DNA of 64,000 nucleotides from Candidatus Babeliales bacterium (lineage in GTDB: Bacteria; Babelota; Babeliae; Babelales; JACPOV01). Of this stretch, positions 43,843 through 52,216 are shown piece after piece (the stretch's first letter is position 1; each line of letters begins with the position of its first letter). Where the stretch lies: the NCBI GenBank assembly GCA_036260945.1, contig DATALT010000002.1:372001-436000 (forward strand), in the 5' to 3' direction. The notes under the pieces were generated by a model. The model saw nothing but the letters and a program-made list of their open reading frames with translations. It did no database searches and was not told the origin of the DNA. Made by a program: the position numbers and the translations under genes.

Positions 43843-45879
43843 TTACGTTGCAATGACAGGGACTCCTCCTGTTGCTATCGGCTCAGGTTTTAGCTCTTTC
43901 AGCATTTCCTGATAAGCATCCATGAATTGACCCATATAACTTGCTTGTTGCGATGGCGTGCTGGGGCCTGCAGGTATAATTGGCGGATTGAGTTGCATAA
44001 GTACCGCAAAATCTTGCGGGCTCAGCGTTGTATCAAGCCCATCGTTTATGCCAAAAAGAAGATATTTCATTTCTTTGCTAATATCTTTTGGCGCACCGCC
44101 TGCCGCAGGAATAATTTTAAAATCTGGCGTAACTTTGATACGCAGTAGTTCGGGTATTTCTTGCATCAGAAGCTTTTCGTAATCTTGAAAGAGCGCTTGT
44201 GCCTGTTTTTTTAGTTCACGCTTTTCAAGCCGCGAAAGGTCGCCAGTATTTCGTACCTCTTTCTTGATTTTGTGAACCGCTTCGGTCATTTCAGTTAACG
44301 CAGAGATCATGTCTTTCGCGCGAACAAAAAGCGGCATGTTCGGATCGTACGGTGAAGCAACAGGGCCAGTTAAGAATCCTTCAAGATCTTTGAAAAGATC
44401 CTTTGGAGAAACCTTGGCAACCGGTGCAACCCCGCCGCCGCGCGTTATAGATTTCTTAGTCAAATAATCGCTAAAGCCTTCAAGTTGTTCTAGTATTTTT
44501 TCGAGCTTCTTTTTTACCGGTTCAGATGCAGCTTCAGGAACTTTTACTCGTTTTTCAGAGCCCTCTTTCTTTTCCTCTTTTTTATCATCCTTTTTCTTAT
44601 CATCTTTCTTTTTGTCGTCTTTTTTCTTCTCGTCCTTCTTTTTATCCCCAGATTTATCAGCTTTTGAAGGGCTTGTGCTATCGGCCGCTTTTCCTGGCCC
44701 AGCATTTACTGCAGTAGAAGGAAACGAAGGATAACTTGGATAATTAGAGCCGGTAGGTGTGTACCCCAAATCTCCACCTACTCGTCCAAATGCAGGCTCA
44801 AAAACGCGAGGCGCTAATGGTGGGCGGCGCTTAATCGCTTCTTCTTGTTCCTTTCGCGCAGCGGATTGGCGTTTTTCTTGCTCTTCTTTTATTTTAAGCG
44901 CTTCAGGCTCATATTTTTGCAAAAGTTTTTTTGCATTTGTTATAAATTCTTGCGTATAAATAGCTTTTTGCACCGCTTGCAAAATACTGCCAAGTGTTTG
45001 CTTTGATTGTTCTCGCGTTAAAATAGTTTGATATGCTTTATTGACAGCATTCAATTGATCTTCGTTGATATCAAGCGCAACGCCGAGCTCATCTATCGGT
45101 TTGCCTTCTAATTGTTTTTTAATAAGCGCCGGGCTTTTTTCGCGTAATAAATTTTGATACGCCAGCTGAATTTCTGGAAATGGTGTACGAGAAGTTACTC
45201 CCAAAATTCCGTACGATTTATCGGCATCGATCGAAATTTCTGGAACATAAAATTGCGGCTCGAGCATGCCGAGTGTTTGATGAAGCTCTTTAATTGATGA
45301 AAGAAGCGTATCAAAATCTTTATCAAAAAGATAATTTACGATTTTTTCTTGCTCAATTTGATGTGCAAAATACACAATGTCTTCAAAATGATATTTCCAT
45401 GGCTTTAGTGCATCGGCAAATTCACGATCGCTTTCCGCCTTGCGCGCAATACGCTCAATTTGATCAGCAAGTTCTTGCAGGATCAAACGCATTTCTTTTG
45501 TTTTTGCTGGTGGCATTAAAATGATCGGATGGCCCGTTGGAATTTTGGGTTCGATCGGCTTTGTAACTGCTGCAGGCGGGGTTGCTGGAATCATCGGTTC
45601 GCGGAAAATTTCGTACGGATCTTTTCCTTGCGCTTCCATTTCTTTGATGTATTCCTCACCTATTTGTGCAAGTGCTTCAAGAGTTTTTTCATCCATGTTT
45701 TCAAAAATTTGTGAAAAAAGCTCTAGTTCTTCTTCACTTAATGGAGGAAGATCGGGAATATCGCGCATTCCTTGCCCCGTTGCTGCGGATGTGGAGCCTC
45801 CCGCTATTTGGGCACAAAGTGGCACTATGCCAAAGCCCATTGATAATGAAAAAAAAGTTATAAGTAGAAATTTATTCAT
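43843..45879 (-). CDS. Exported lysine/aspartate-rich protein with J-domain-like segment
   Basis: ATG 45879 sits behind GAGGA and starts a signal peptide (LLITFFSLSMGFGIVPLCA); 678 residues. Near residues 225-290, SYGILGVTSRTPFPEIQLAY, LLREKSP and NAVNKAYQTIL follow the DnaJ J-domain pattern, but the essential HPD is absent (REKSPA instead), so Hsp70 stimulation is unlikely. A Pro/Ser linker leads to a DKKKD-type repeat block and a helical C-terminal half. It resembles no family I can name. It may be a scaffold outside the cytosol. It is divergent from the pseudopilin operon. Confidence 0.78.
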   Translation of the reverse strand: MNKFLLITFFSLSMGFGIVPLCAQIAGGSTSAATGQGMRDIPDLPPLSEEELELFSQIFENMDEKTLEALAQIGEEYIKEMEAQGKDPYEIFREPMIPATPPAAVTKPIEPKIPTGHPIILMPPAKTKEMRLILQELADQIERIARKAESDREFADALKPWKYHFEDIVYFAHQIEQEKIVNYLFDKDFDTLLSSIKELHQTLGMLEPQFYVPEISIDADKSYGILGVTSRTPFPEIQLAYQNLLREKSPALIKKQLEGKPIDELGVALDINEDQLNAVNKAYQTILTREQSKQTLGSILQAVQKAIYTQEFITNAKKLLQKYEPEALKIKEEQEKRQSAARKEQEEAIKRRPPLAPRVFEPAFGRVGGDLGYTPTGSNYPSYPSFPSTAVNAGPGKAADSTSPSKADKSGDKKKDEKKKDDKKKDDKKKDDKKEEKKEGSEKRVKVPEAASEPVKKKLEKILEQLEGFSDYLTKKSITRGGGVAPVAKVSPKDLFKDLEGFLTGPVASPYDPNMPLFVRAKDMISALTEMTEAVHKIKKEVRNTGDLSRLEKRELKKQAQALFQDYEKLLMQEIPELLRIKVTPDFKIIPAAGGAPKDISKEMKYLLFGINDGLDTTLSPQDFAVLMQLNPPIIPAGPSTPSQQASYMGQFMDAYQEMLKELKPEPIATGGVPVIAT
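44570..44646 (-). repeat. Coding low-complexity block of DKKKD-type repeats
   Basis: Within the exported protein gene, a run of Lys/Asp/Glu codons gives repeated DKKKD units and EEKKEG. At the DNA level it is a T/C-rich near-tandem array on the plus strand, prone to slippage, and not a separate element. Confidence 0.8.
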
Positions 45880-45978
45880 AAAAGTCCTCATACTATGGTA
45901 TGGGTAAAAATTAATTTACAGCATACTCGCGGACGAGCCTAATTTCAAACACTAATCTTTGTGCCGGTGACCCAAAAA

Positions 45979-46371
45979 ATGCGATGTGTTACTAAAAAAA
46001 AAGGGTTTTTAACCACAGAACTCATATATGCAACAGCGATTGCATTCGTGAGCTTAACGCTTATTATAAAATGGCATAGCGTTCTTGCAACTCATCGCGC
46101 AACTGCTTTAAGAAAGCTTGATATGATCCGCCAAGCTTCGAGCCTTATTGAGCGGCTTCAAGTAGACGATCATTTTCGTCAAACGGGCCGCATGAAAAAT
46201 CAAAGCTATGAATATATCTGGAGAGTTCATTCAGTTTCATTCGAGTTGGCCGATCAGATCTTTGGCAAATCGATAACTCCCGGCTTTGGCAGCACTATTG
46301 AACTAAAAGTAATTTGGCACGATGCTCAAGGGGTAGAGCGTACTTCAACATTTCAAGGGCCCCTAGCATGA
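45979..46371 (+). CDS. Pseudopilin, GspI/minor-pilin-like
   Basis: ATG 45979 is used here (a GTG at 45961 is also open); neither has a clear ribosome site. About 130 residues with a type III (prepilin) signal: KKKG cleaved before FLTTELIYATAIAF, with Glu at mature position 5. A helix then a beta-rich end (YEYIWRVHSV, IELKVIWHDAQG) fits a minor pseudopilin of a type II secretion or type IV pilus system. Its TGA overlaps the next ATG (ATGA). No pilus ATPase or platform gene is in the window. Confidence 0.78.
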   Translation: MRCVTKKKGFLTTELIYATAIAFVSLTLIIKWHSVLATHRATALRKLDMIRQASSLIERLQVDDHFRQTGRMKNQSYEYIWRVHSVSFELADQIFGKSITPGFGSTIELKVIWHDAQGVERTSTFQGPLA

Positions 46372-46883
46372 AGAGCGTCCACTCCGGATTTTTGTTAATT
46401 GAATTAAGTATATATGTTGCTCTCGCGCTTTTTCTTTCTTGGCTTATTATCAGCTTTACTGCGCGCAGAATTACCGTTATGAGCCAGGAGCAACAAACGG
46501 CGCAACGCCTCGTTCAAATTCATACATCATTTGCTGCACTCAAAAAAATTATTAAGCATTTTGAAAAACCGATAGAGCATTGGAGCGTGCGTTCGGCTAA
46601 CGAAATTATTGTAGCCCGCAACGGGCAAGAACACCGAGGTTTTTTGATTGAAGCAAGCAAATTGTGGTATTTAAGCGGCATTTATTCACCCAAAAAAAAT
46701 CAGTGGATTAAAAAAAGCAAATCACTCATTTTTGATAAGGTAAAACAGGCACGGTTTGAAATACAAACTATTAATAAACAGCCAATTGTAGTGAGTTCGC
46801 TTATTTTAAAGGCTGAATTTGAGTTACCAAACAAAAAAACTTACCAAGCGGAGCAATGGTATGCAATCTCAGGAGCGATCTAA
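46368..46883 (+). CDS. Pseudopilin, GspJ-like
   Basis: 171 residues starting at ATG 46368, which overlaps the preceding stop. Prepilin motif SG before FLLIELSIYVALALFL, again with Glu at mature position 5, then a long domain with beta strands (EHRGFLIEASKLWYLSGIYS). Size and order (after a GspI-like gene, before a GspK-like one) fit GspJ. Its TAA overlaps the ATG of the third gene. Confidence 0.78.
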   Translation: MKSVHSGFLLIELSIYVALALFLSWLIISFTARRITVMSQEQQTAQRLVQIHTSFAALKKIIKHFEKPIEHWSVRSANEIIVARNGQEHRGFLIEASKLWYLSGIYSPKKNQWIKKSKSLIFDKVKQARFEIQTINKQPIVVSSLILKAEFELPNKKTYQAEQWYAISGAI

Positions 46884-47338
46884 TGGCAAAGAAGTCAGCA
46901 GGTTTTGCAACCCTTATGATTCTTATAATGATCGCTTTTATACTTCTTTATACCAGTATTGTTTGGCAATCGGTGGGCTACCTCGATGAACTAGCAACGG
47001 CGCATCAACAAGACCTGCTAGCGGTTGGGGCAACCCATGCATTAAGTTCTTGGGCAATAGGGCTGACAAAACATCGCTTTGATCAAATTATGCAGCAATT
47101 GGCAACGGCTGGGCACAAACTTTTACTGCCCATTGACGGAAAGAAAACAAAGCTGACATTAACAAATGCTGAGCTGGGATTTTCAAAAAAAACGAATTCC
47201 TGCATTCTCCTGAACGGAACTATTAATCTTAGGGCAAACAAACAACGATCATTTTCATGCACTATAGAAAAAAGAGCAACCGAAAAGCCTGACGAGCCGA
47301 CCACATTTATCGTGAGCGGGTATAGAAGTGCAACCTAA
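46883..47338 (+). CDS. Pseudopilin-like, GspK/PilX-like without Glu5
   Basis: 151 residues; AGGAG precedes the TAATG overlap. The N-terminus has AG before FATLMILIMIAFILLY, a prepilin-like helix lacking Glu at position 5, as in GspK, the tip pseudopilin. The remainder is shorter than usual GspK. It completes a three-gene I-J-K-like set, which in type II secretion forms the tip complex. No rho-independent terminator is obvious before rplI. Confidence 0.68.
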   Translation: MAKKSAGFATLMILIMIAFILLYTSIVWQSVGYLDELATAHQQDLLAVGATHALSSWAIGLTKHRFDQIMQQLATAGHKLLLPIDGKKTKLTLTNAELGFSKKTNSCILLNGTINLRANKQRSFSCTIEKRATEKPDEPTTFIVSGYRSAT

Positions 47339-47503
47339 AGGTTCCTTTTTGGCCAACCATAAAGGTACACCCTGCGGACAATGTTGTCTTTTTTGCCCCT
47401 AAAAAAAGGCTCTTTTAAAACGCCCCATCAAAACCGATACCTATTTTTTTTTGATCAAACCGGTATGATTAAAAAAGAACACAATGGCTAAGAAAGGCAT
47501 CGT

Positions 47504-47953
47504 ATGAAAGTTTACTTACTAAAAAATGTCGAAAAAGTTGGGATGGCTGGCGAAATCATTTCAGTATCTGATGGATTTGCAGCAAACTATATAATCCCGC
47601 ATAAACTTGGCGTCCAAATTACTGCAGAAAATCAATCGTTTTATGAGCAAAAGAAAAAAACGGTCGAACATCGTAAAGAAGTTATCGCCACTGAAACTTC
47701 AATGCTTGCTGAAAAAATCAAATCTATTCATGTAACGCTCAAAAGAAAAATGGCCAACGGCACGAAACTTTTTGGATCTATTGCACCAGCAGAAGTTGCA
47801 GAACTTTTAGCAGAAAAGGGTGTTAAGGTTGCAAAAAACCAAATTATCTTTGAAAAGCCGATTAAGGAAAAAGGAAGTTACGAAGTTATCGTTAAGCTCT
47901 CTTCGCGTTTACAACCAAAAATTAAATTAACGGTTGCTCCGGCACCTGAATAA
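47504..47953 (+). CDS. rplI: 50S ribosomal protein L9
   Basis: 149 residues, typical length. It binds 23S rRNA at the L1 stalk base. The N-terminal signature VYLLKNVEKVGMAGEIISVS and GFAANYIIP is textbook L9; the long central helix and C-terminal domain (NGTKLFGSIAPAEVAELL) are intact. AAAGGC lies upstream of the ATG. dnaB follows 12 bases later, a widely conserved pairing. Confidence 0.96.
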   Translation: MKVYLLKNVEKVGMAGEIISVSDGFAANYIIPHKLGVQITAENQSFYEQKKKTVEHRKEVIATETSMLAEKIKSIHVTLKRKMANGTKLFGSIAPAEVAELLAEKGVKVAKNQIIFEKPIKEKGSYEVIVKLSSRLQPKIKLTVAPAPE

Positions 47954-47965
47954 TACAAGGAAGCT

Positions 47966-49339
47966 ATGGCTTATGATGCCGTGCGCAGTCAGCACAAGGT
48001 TGCACAACCCGAAAAATTGCTTGGCAAAACCATGCCCTATAGCCTGGAAGCTGAAAAGGCGGTCCTTGGTGCTCTTTTGCTCAATGATGAGTATATTCAC
48101 AACGTAATCGAGATTATCAGCGCGCAAGATTTCTATAACCTTGCGCACCAAGTAATCTTTCAAGCAATAACGCAACTCACCCAAGAGCAAAAACGCGTAG
48201 ATTTGGTGACGCTGCAGGATGCGCTGACAAAAAATAATAAGCTTGAAGAAATCGGTGGCATTTCATACTTACTTGCTTTGCAAGAAGATATTCCCGCTGT
48301 TGGGATGGTGACCCATCACGCGCGCATTATTAAAGAAAAGTCTACGCTCCGTTCGCTTATTAGTTCTGCAACGCAAATTATCACCACTTGCTACGATCAA
48401 AATGAAAAAGACATCGATGTTGTACTTGATGCTGCAGAACAAACGATTTTCCAGATCTCGAATAAACGGACAAACCAAAATTTTGTTCAGCTGAATATCT
48501 GGCTTAAAAAAACATTTGAGTATCTTTCTGATATCAAAAGCCATAGCAAAGGAATCACTGGTATTCCTTCGGGTTTTAAAAAGCTTGATGCGATGACCTC
48601 CGGTTTTCAAAAGGGTGATCTTGTTGTACTTGCTGCGCGACCATCAATGGGCAAAACCGCTTTAGCGCTCGCGCTTGCATCGCAAGCGGCGCGCGAAGGG
48701 TACACGGTCGGTTTCTTTTCTCTTGAAATGTCTGCAGAGCAACTGACGCTCCGTTTGCTTTCAACCCAGGCGGGTATTTCTCATCATAATATACGAAATG
48801 CAACGATTTCGTCAGACGAATGGCTTGAATTGACCAACGTGGCAGCGCAATTAGCATCAATGAAACTTTTTATAGACGACACGGCGATGGTTGAATTGAT
48901 GGAATTACGCGCAAAAGCGCGCAAACTAAAAAATGAACACAAACTTTCGTTCATCGTCGTAGATTATTTGCAGCTGATTCGCACCGCAAAAAAACATGAA
49001 AACCGCCATCAAGAAGTTTCAGAGATTTCTCGATCGCTCAAAGCGCTTGCTAAAGAACTTGAGGTACCTATTGTTGCACTTTCACAGCTTTCACGTGCTG
49101 TGGATAGTCGAGTGGATAAACGGCCTATGCTTTCAGATTTAAGAGAATCTGGGGCAATCGAGCAGGATGCGGATCTTATTATGTTTTTATACCGCGACAG
49201 CGTTTATAATCCCGATGCAGAAAATCCACTTCTTGCTGAAGTAATTATTGGTAAACAACGGAATGGGCCTACCGGGACGGTGATGCTCAATTTCATCCGA
49301 GAGCTCACTCGTTTTGAAGATCTCGATTACGACGAATAA
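47966..49339 (+). CDS. dnaB: Replicative DNA helicase DnaB
   Basis: 457 residues with the N-terminal primase-interacting domain (MPYSLEAEKAVLGALLL) and the RecA-like C-terminal motor: Walker A AARPSMGKTALAL, FFSLEMSAEQL, Walker B FIVVDYLQLI, and the DLRESGAIEQDAD motif. It unwinds DNA at the fork as a hexamer. It is cotranscribed with rplI. No intein or insertion is present. Confidence 0.96.
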   Translation: MAYDAVRSQHKVAQPEKLLGKTMPYSLEAEKAVLGALLLNDEYIHNVIEIISAQDFYNLAHQVIFQAITQLTQEQKRVDLVTLQDALTKNNKLEEIGGISYLLALQEDIPAVGMVTHHARIIKEKSTLRSLISSATQIITTCYDQNEKDIDVVLDAAEQTIFQISNKRTNQNFVQLNIWLKKTFEYLSDIKSHSKGITGIPSGFKKLDAMTSGFQKGDLVVLAARPSMGKTALALALASQAAREGYTVGFFSLEMSAEQLTLRLLSTQAGISHHNIRNATISSDEWLELTNVAAQLASMKLFIDDTAMVELMELRAKARKLKNEHKLSFIVVDYLQLIRTAKKHENRHQEVSEISRSLKALAKELEVPIVALSQLSRAVDSRVDKRPMLSDLRESGAIEQDADLIMFLYRDSVYNPDAENPLLAEVIIGKQRNGPTGTVMLNFIRELTRFEDLDYDE

Positions 49340-49446
49340 ATATTGCCAATAATAAAATTGACTCTGCAAGTGCTGATTGGGTAGGATAAAAAGTGTAATT
49401 CTTGTTTGCAGCTTTGCCCGTAACATTGTTATCGGGAAAATCGCTA

Positions 49447-50451
49447 ATGCCCCACAAATCATATTGCCTCGTGGCACTCTGCACAAAATCTCTCTTATTG
49501 CTCACTATGGAGCAAGATCAGGCGAAAACGAATAAGCTTATGGAACTATTCCTCAGCGAAATGTTTCTTAACACGATTGCCCAAAGACAATTGGTCGAAT
49601 TTGATAATAGATCTGAAATTCGTCTTGAAAACCCACAACACGTAATTAAATATTCAGGCAACCTAGAAGAAGATTTTAGAGAAATTTTAGGCACAGAGAT
49701 TGGGGTACTTAGAGCTTCTAATGCTATCATCCCTAAAGTATTAGCATCACCTATAATTATTCCAAAAACAGAATCACCCCCGTTACTTGCAACTAATTCA
49801 GATGAAAGCAATGTCAACCCTCTAGCGGAATTACCTTCAGCGAAGGGTCCTCATGAAAATTGGAAAAAGAAATCAAGATCTGCCAAGCTGGCTGAGCTTG
49901 AAATGCAAATGAAAGATGTAACTGCTGCAAAAAAACCTCTTGTAGGAGAATTAAATGTTTCACCTCAGCACAATGAAGAATTAGTTACACAACCCCCGCC
50001 TATGATTCATCTTTCAGCAGAACCATTAGCATCGCCACCGGTTCTTGAAACCGTGTCAGGCGAAAGTAATATCAATTCGCTAGATGAATTATTTGCAGAG
50101 CGGGCTCCTTTTCTTTCTGAAACCTTTGAGTCTATTTTGGAAGAACAATTTTTAATTAATGAAGCAACAAGAACGACCGATCAAGTTAAACTAAAAGCTA
50201 ACATGCTCCACTATGGTCAATTAAATCTTAATCTTGACAAAGAGTTGGGTCGTTTTTCATATAGAGAATTGGAACAGTTAAAAAACAAAATAGTTGCCAA
50301 ACTGAGACAATCCGAAATGCATCTCAAAAAAGATGAAGATCCTCTTAAGAACCAACTCATAGCTTTATTGAACGAAATAAGGGAACGCATAAAATGCCAT
50401 AAGCAATTACGCGAGGCGAATGGTCGTACATCTAAAAAAAATAAGACATAA
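49447..50451 (+). CDS. Orphan Pro/Glu-rich protein with internal repeat
   Basis: The frame opens with a TTG at 49402; ATG 49447 is the first ATG and gives 334 residues. The N-terminus is mildly hydrophobic (CLVALCTKSLLLLTM), possibly a poor signal. Two imperfect copies of a segment occur: ESPPLLATNSDESNVNPLAE (near residue 105) and LASPPVLETVSGESNINSLDE (near 195). Helical, charged N- and C-terminal regions flank them. No domain recognised. It sits between dnaB and ruvC without overlap. Confidence 0.65.
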   Translation: MPHKSYCLVALCTKSLLLLTMEQDQAKTNKLMELFLSEMFLNTIAQRQLVEFDNRSEIRLENPQHVIKYSGNLEEDFREILGTEIGVLRASNAIIPKVLASPIIIPKTESPPLLATNSDESNVNPLAELPSAKGPHENWKKKSRSAKLAELEMQMKDVTAAKKPLVGELNVSPQHNEELVTQPPPMIHLSAEPLASPPVLETVSGESNINSLDELFAERAPFLSETFESILEEQFLINEATRTTDQVKLKANMLHYGQLNLNLDKELGRFSYRELEQLKNKIVAKLRQSEMHLKKDEDPLKNQLIALLNEIRERIKCHKQLREANGRTSKKNKT

Positions 50452-50543
50452 ACTAGGCTAATTCAACAAAAAACCGCAAAAGATGACTGATTATTTTTTT
50501 GATATATAATCAAATCGCCAAGGATGTTAATTAAGGAAGAGCA

Positions 50544-51059
50544 ATGATAGTTTTAGGCATCGATCCAGGGTTTTCAGTAACAGGATTTGCGATTATTAAG
50601 CATGAAGGGGGCAGGGCTCATCTTATTGATTATGGTTTCCTTAAAATGTCCCCAACGAAAAGCTTGCCCGAACGCGTCGGTATATTTCACGCGCTTTTTC
50701 TAGAAAAAATACAGAAATTCGGGGTTACCGATATTGCACTTGAAACACCTTTTTTGGGAAAAAACACGCAAACATTCTTAAAGCTCGGTTATTTACGCGG
50801 TATTGTTTATCTCCTTTCCGACACGTATAAAACGGCGCTCCACGAACTTTCCCCAAGCGAAGTGAAACTTGCAGTAACCGGATCAGGCAGCGCACAAAAA
50901 GAGCAAGTTGCCCGAGTTGTCTATCGATTGTTTCCTACTGTAGGTGTTGTGCAAAAAGCGGACGTCACAGATGCAATCGCTATCAGTTTATGCGGGCTTT
51001 GGAAAGGTAAACAGAATAATTCTTTGGCACAACAATATCTAAGAATGCACATAAAATAG
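50544..51059 (+). CDS. ruvC: Holliday junction resolvase RuvC
   Basis: 171 residues. RuvC cleaves four-way DNA junctions during recombination. Catalytic acids are placed as in Escherichia coli: Asp7 in GIDPGFSVTG, Glu67 in ALETPF, Asp140 and Asp143 in KADVTDAIAISL. AAGGAAGAG lies upstream of the ATG. ruvA and ruvB are not in the window. Confidence 0.95.
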   Translation: MIVLGIDPGFSVTGFAIIKHEGGRAHLIDYGFLKMSPTKSLPERVGIFHALFLEKIQKFGVTDIALETPFLGKNTQTFLKLGYLRGIVYLLSDTYKTALHELSPSEVKLAVTGSGSAQKEQVARVVYRLFPTVGVVQKADVTDAIAISLCGLWKGKQNNSLAQQYLRMHIK

Positions 51060-51142
51060 CACTATTCTGATTCTTGTTTTTCGATTTAGCTAGCAGTTAT
51101 GATCGATTCAAGTATCAAAACACCTTTAAACGTGGAGCATTT

Positions 51143-51457
51143 ATGGTTTTTAAAAAATACGCATTTTTATTAATTTTTGCTGTTGTTGCTTTTGGTCAGA
51201 TTGATGCATATCACCAAAAAAGAAAACATTTCTCTCGCGAGCAATGCGAAAGCTCAAACGAATGTTTTTGCTCAGAAAAAGGTGATTTTAGACAAAGACA
51301 AGCTGACGATAATCTCGTATATGTCGAAAATGATCCCAACGGTGTTTTTTGTTATTGTAAACAATGGGATTTAGACAACTACCCCGGTCCTAAAAAACGC
51401 AATCGACATAACAAATATCGAGCCATGAGAACTAAGCAAACCGGTGTTGTTTACTAA
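51143..51457 (+). CDS. Small exported cysteine-rich protein, family member A
   Basis: ATG 51143 follows GTGGAG (the frame opens at 51074). 104 residues: a signal peptide (FAFLLIFAVVAFGQIDA-like region) and a Cys-rich core with CFCSEKGDFRQ and GVFCYCKQWDLDNY, then a basic tail. The gene at 61252-61602 encodes the same core (CYCSVKCGYRK, GVCWCKDWDYQNY), so this is a dispersed family. Spacing of paired CxC and CxCK suggests disulfides or a metal knuckle. Function unknown. Confidence 0.75.
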   Translation: MVFKKYAFLLIFAVVAFGQIDAYHQKRKHFSREQCESSNECFCSEKGDFRQRQADDNLVYVENDPNGVFCYCKQWDLDNYPGPKKRNRHNKYRAMRTKQTGVVY

Positions 51458-51521
51458 AAAGTAGTTCATTCTAATAAATATACCCCCGAACGGTATCTTT
51501 ATTTATCCTCGAGGATGAAAA

Positions 51522-52115
51522 ATGAAATATTCTATTTTCTATGTACTGATTTTCCTCATTAATTCAGCAATCTATTCAGCTCCGCATATAGAATTGCAGC
51601 AGACACTTCCTGGAATCATTAGCCTCCTGGCTTATTGTTCAGAAACTGCAAAACCACTTTCCATGCTAGCAGAAGTATTATTGCGCGGCGAATCCACTTT
51701 ATCTTCAGGAGAACGTGAACTTATAGCATCTTATGTTTCATTTCTTAATGAATGCAACTTTTGCTGCAATAGTCACAGCGCGGCAGCTGCCCATTGGTTG
51801 GATAATGGCGCATTGGCTACGGTGGACGCAGTTAAGAACGATTACCAAACAGCACCGATATCGGAAAAACTCAAAACACTCTTGGCAATCGCGCAGCAAG
51901 TGAAAAAAAATGGAAAGTCAGTAACACCGGCACATATTGCACGAGCAAAAGAGGCGGGGGCTACCGATAAAGAAATTCACGATACCGTTCTTATCGCCGC
52001 AGCTTTTTGCATGTACAACCGTTATGTTGACGGACTGGCAACATGGACACCCGAAGATTGGGCAATCTATGATGCAATGGGCAAAGAATTGGTGCAAATC
52101 GGCTACATACGATAA
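51522..52115 (+). CDS. Exported AhpD-like/carboxymuconolactone decarboxylase-fold protein
   Basis: 197 residues with a signal peptide (FYVLIFLINSAIYSA). The all-helical AhpD fold is shown by SSGERELIASYVSFLNECNFCCNSH, where C78-x2-C81-x3-H85 fits the redox-active CxxCxxxH of alkylhydroperoxidase D. VTPAHIARAKEAGATDKEI is the second conserved helix. It probably reduces peroxides or works as a thiol oxidoreductase; secretion of this usually cytosolic fold is notable. It stands alone between a cysteine-rich protein and the channel-like gene. Confidence 0.83.
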   Translation: MKYSIFYVLIFLINSAIYSAPHIELQQTLPGIISLLAYCSETAKPLSMLAEVLLRGESTLSSGERELIASYVSFLNECNFCCNSHSAAAAHWLDNGALATVDAVKNDYQTAPISEKLKTLLAIAQQVKKNGKSVTPAHIARAKEAGATDKEIHDTVLIAAAFCMYNRYVDGLATWTPEDWAIYDAMGKELVQIGYIR

Positions 52116-52216
52116 ATCTATTGCTATTAACATGGTTTTTTACGCAGAATCTTAAGAGAAAAAGAGCGTCGAGTCAAAATTCAAATTGAAAAAAACTTGT
52201 TCCGATAATCATTATT

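Noticed and set aside
44570-44646. Short direct repeats that could be mistaken for a CRISPR or VNTR array
   Set aside because: Units are codon-level Lys/Asp repeats inside a gene, without spacers of constant length.
49402-49446. Upstream TTG start extending the orphan gene after dnaB
   Set aside because: TTG without ribosome site; the first ATG at 49447 is more economical, though the true start remains uncertain.
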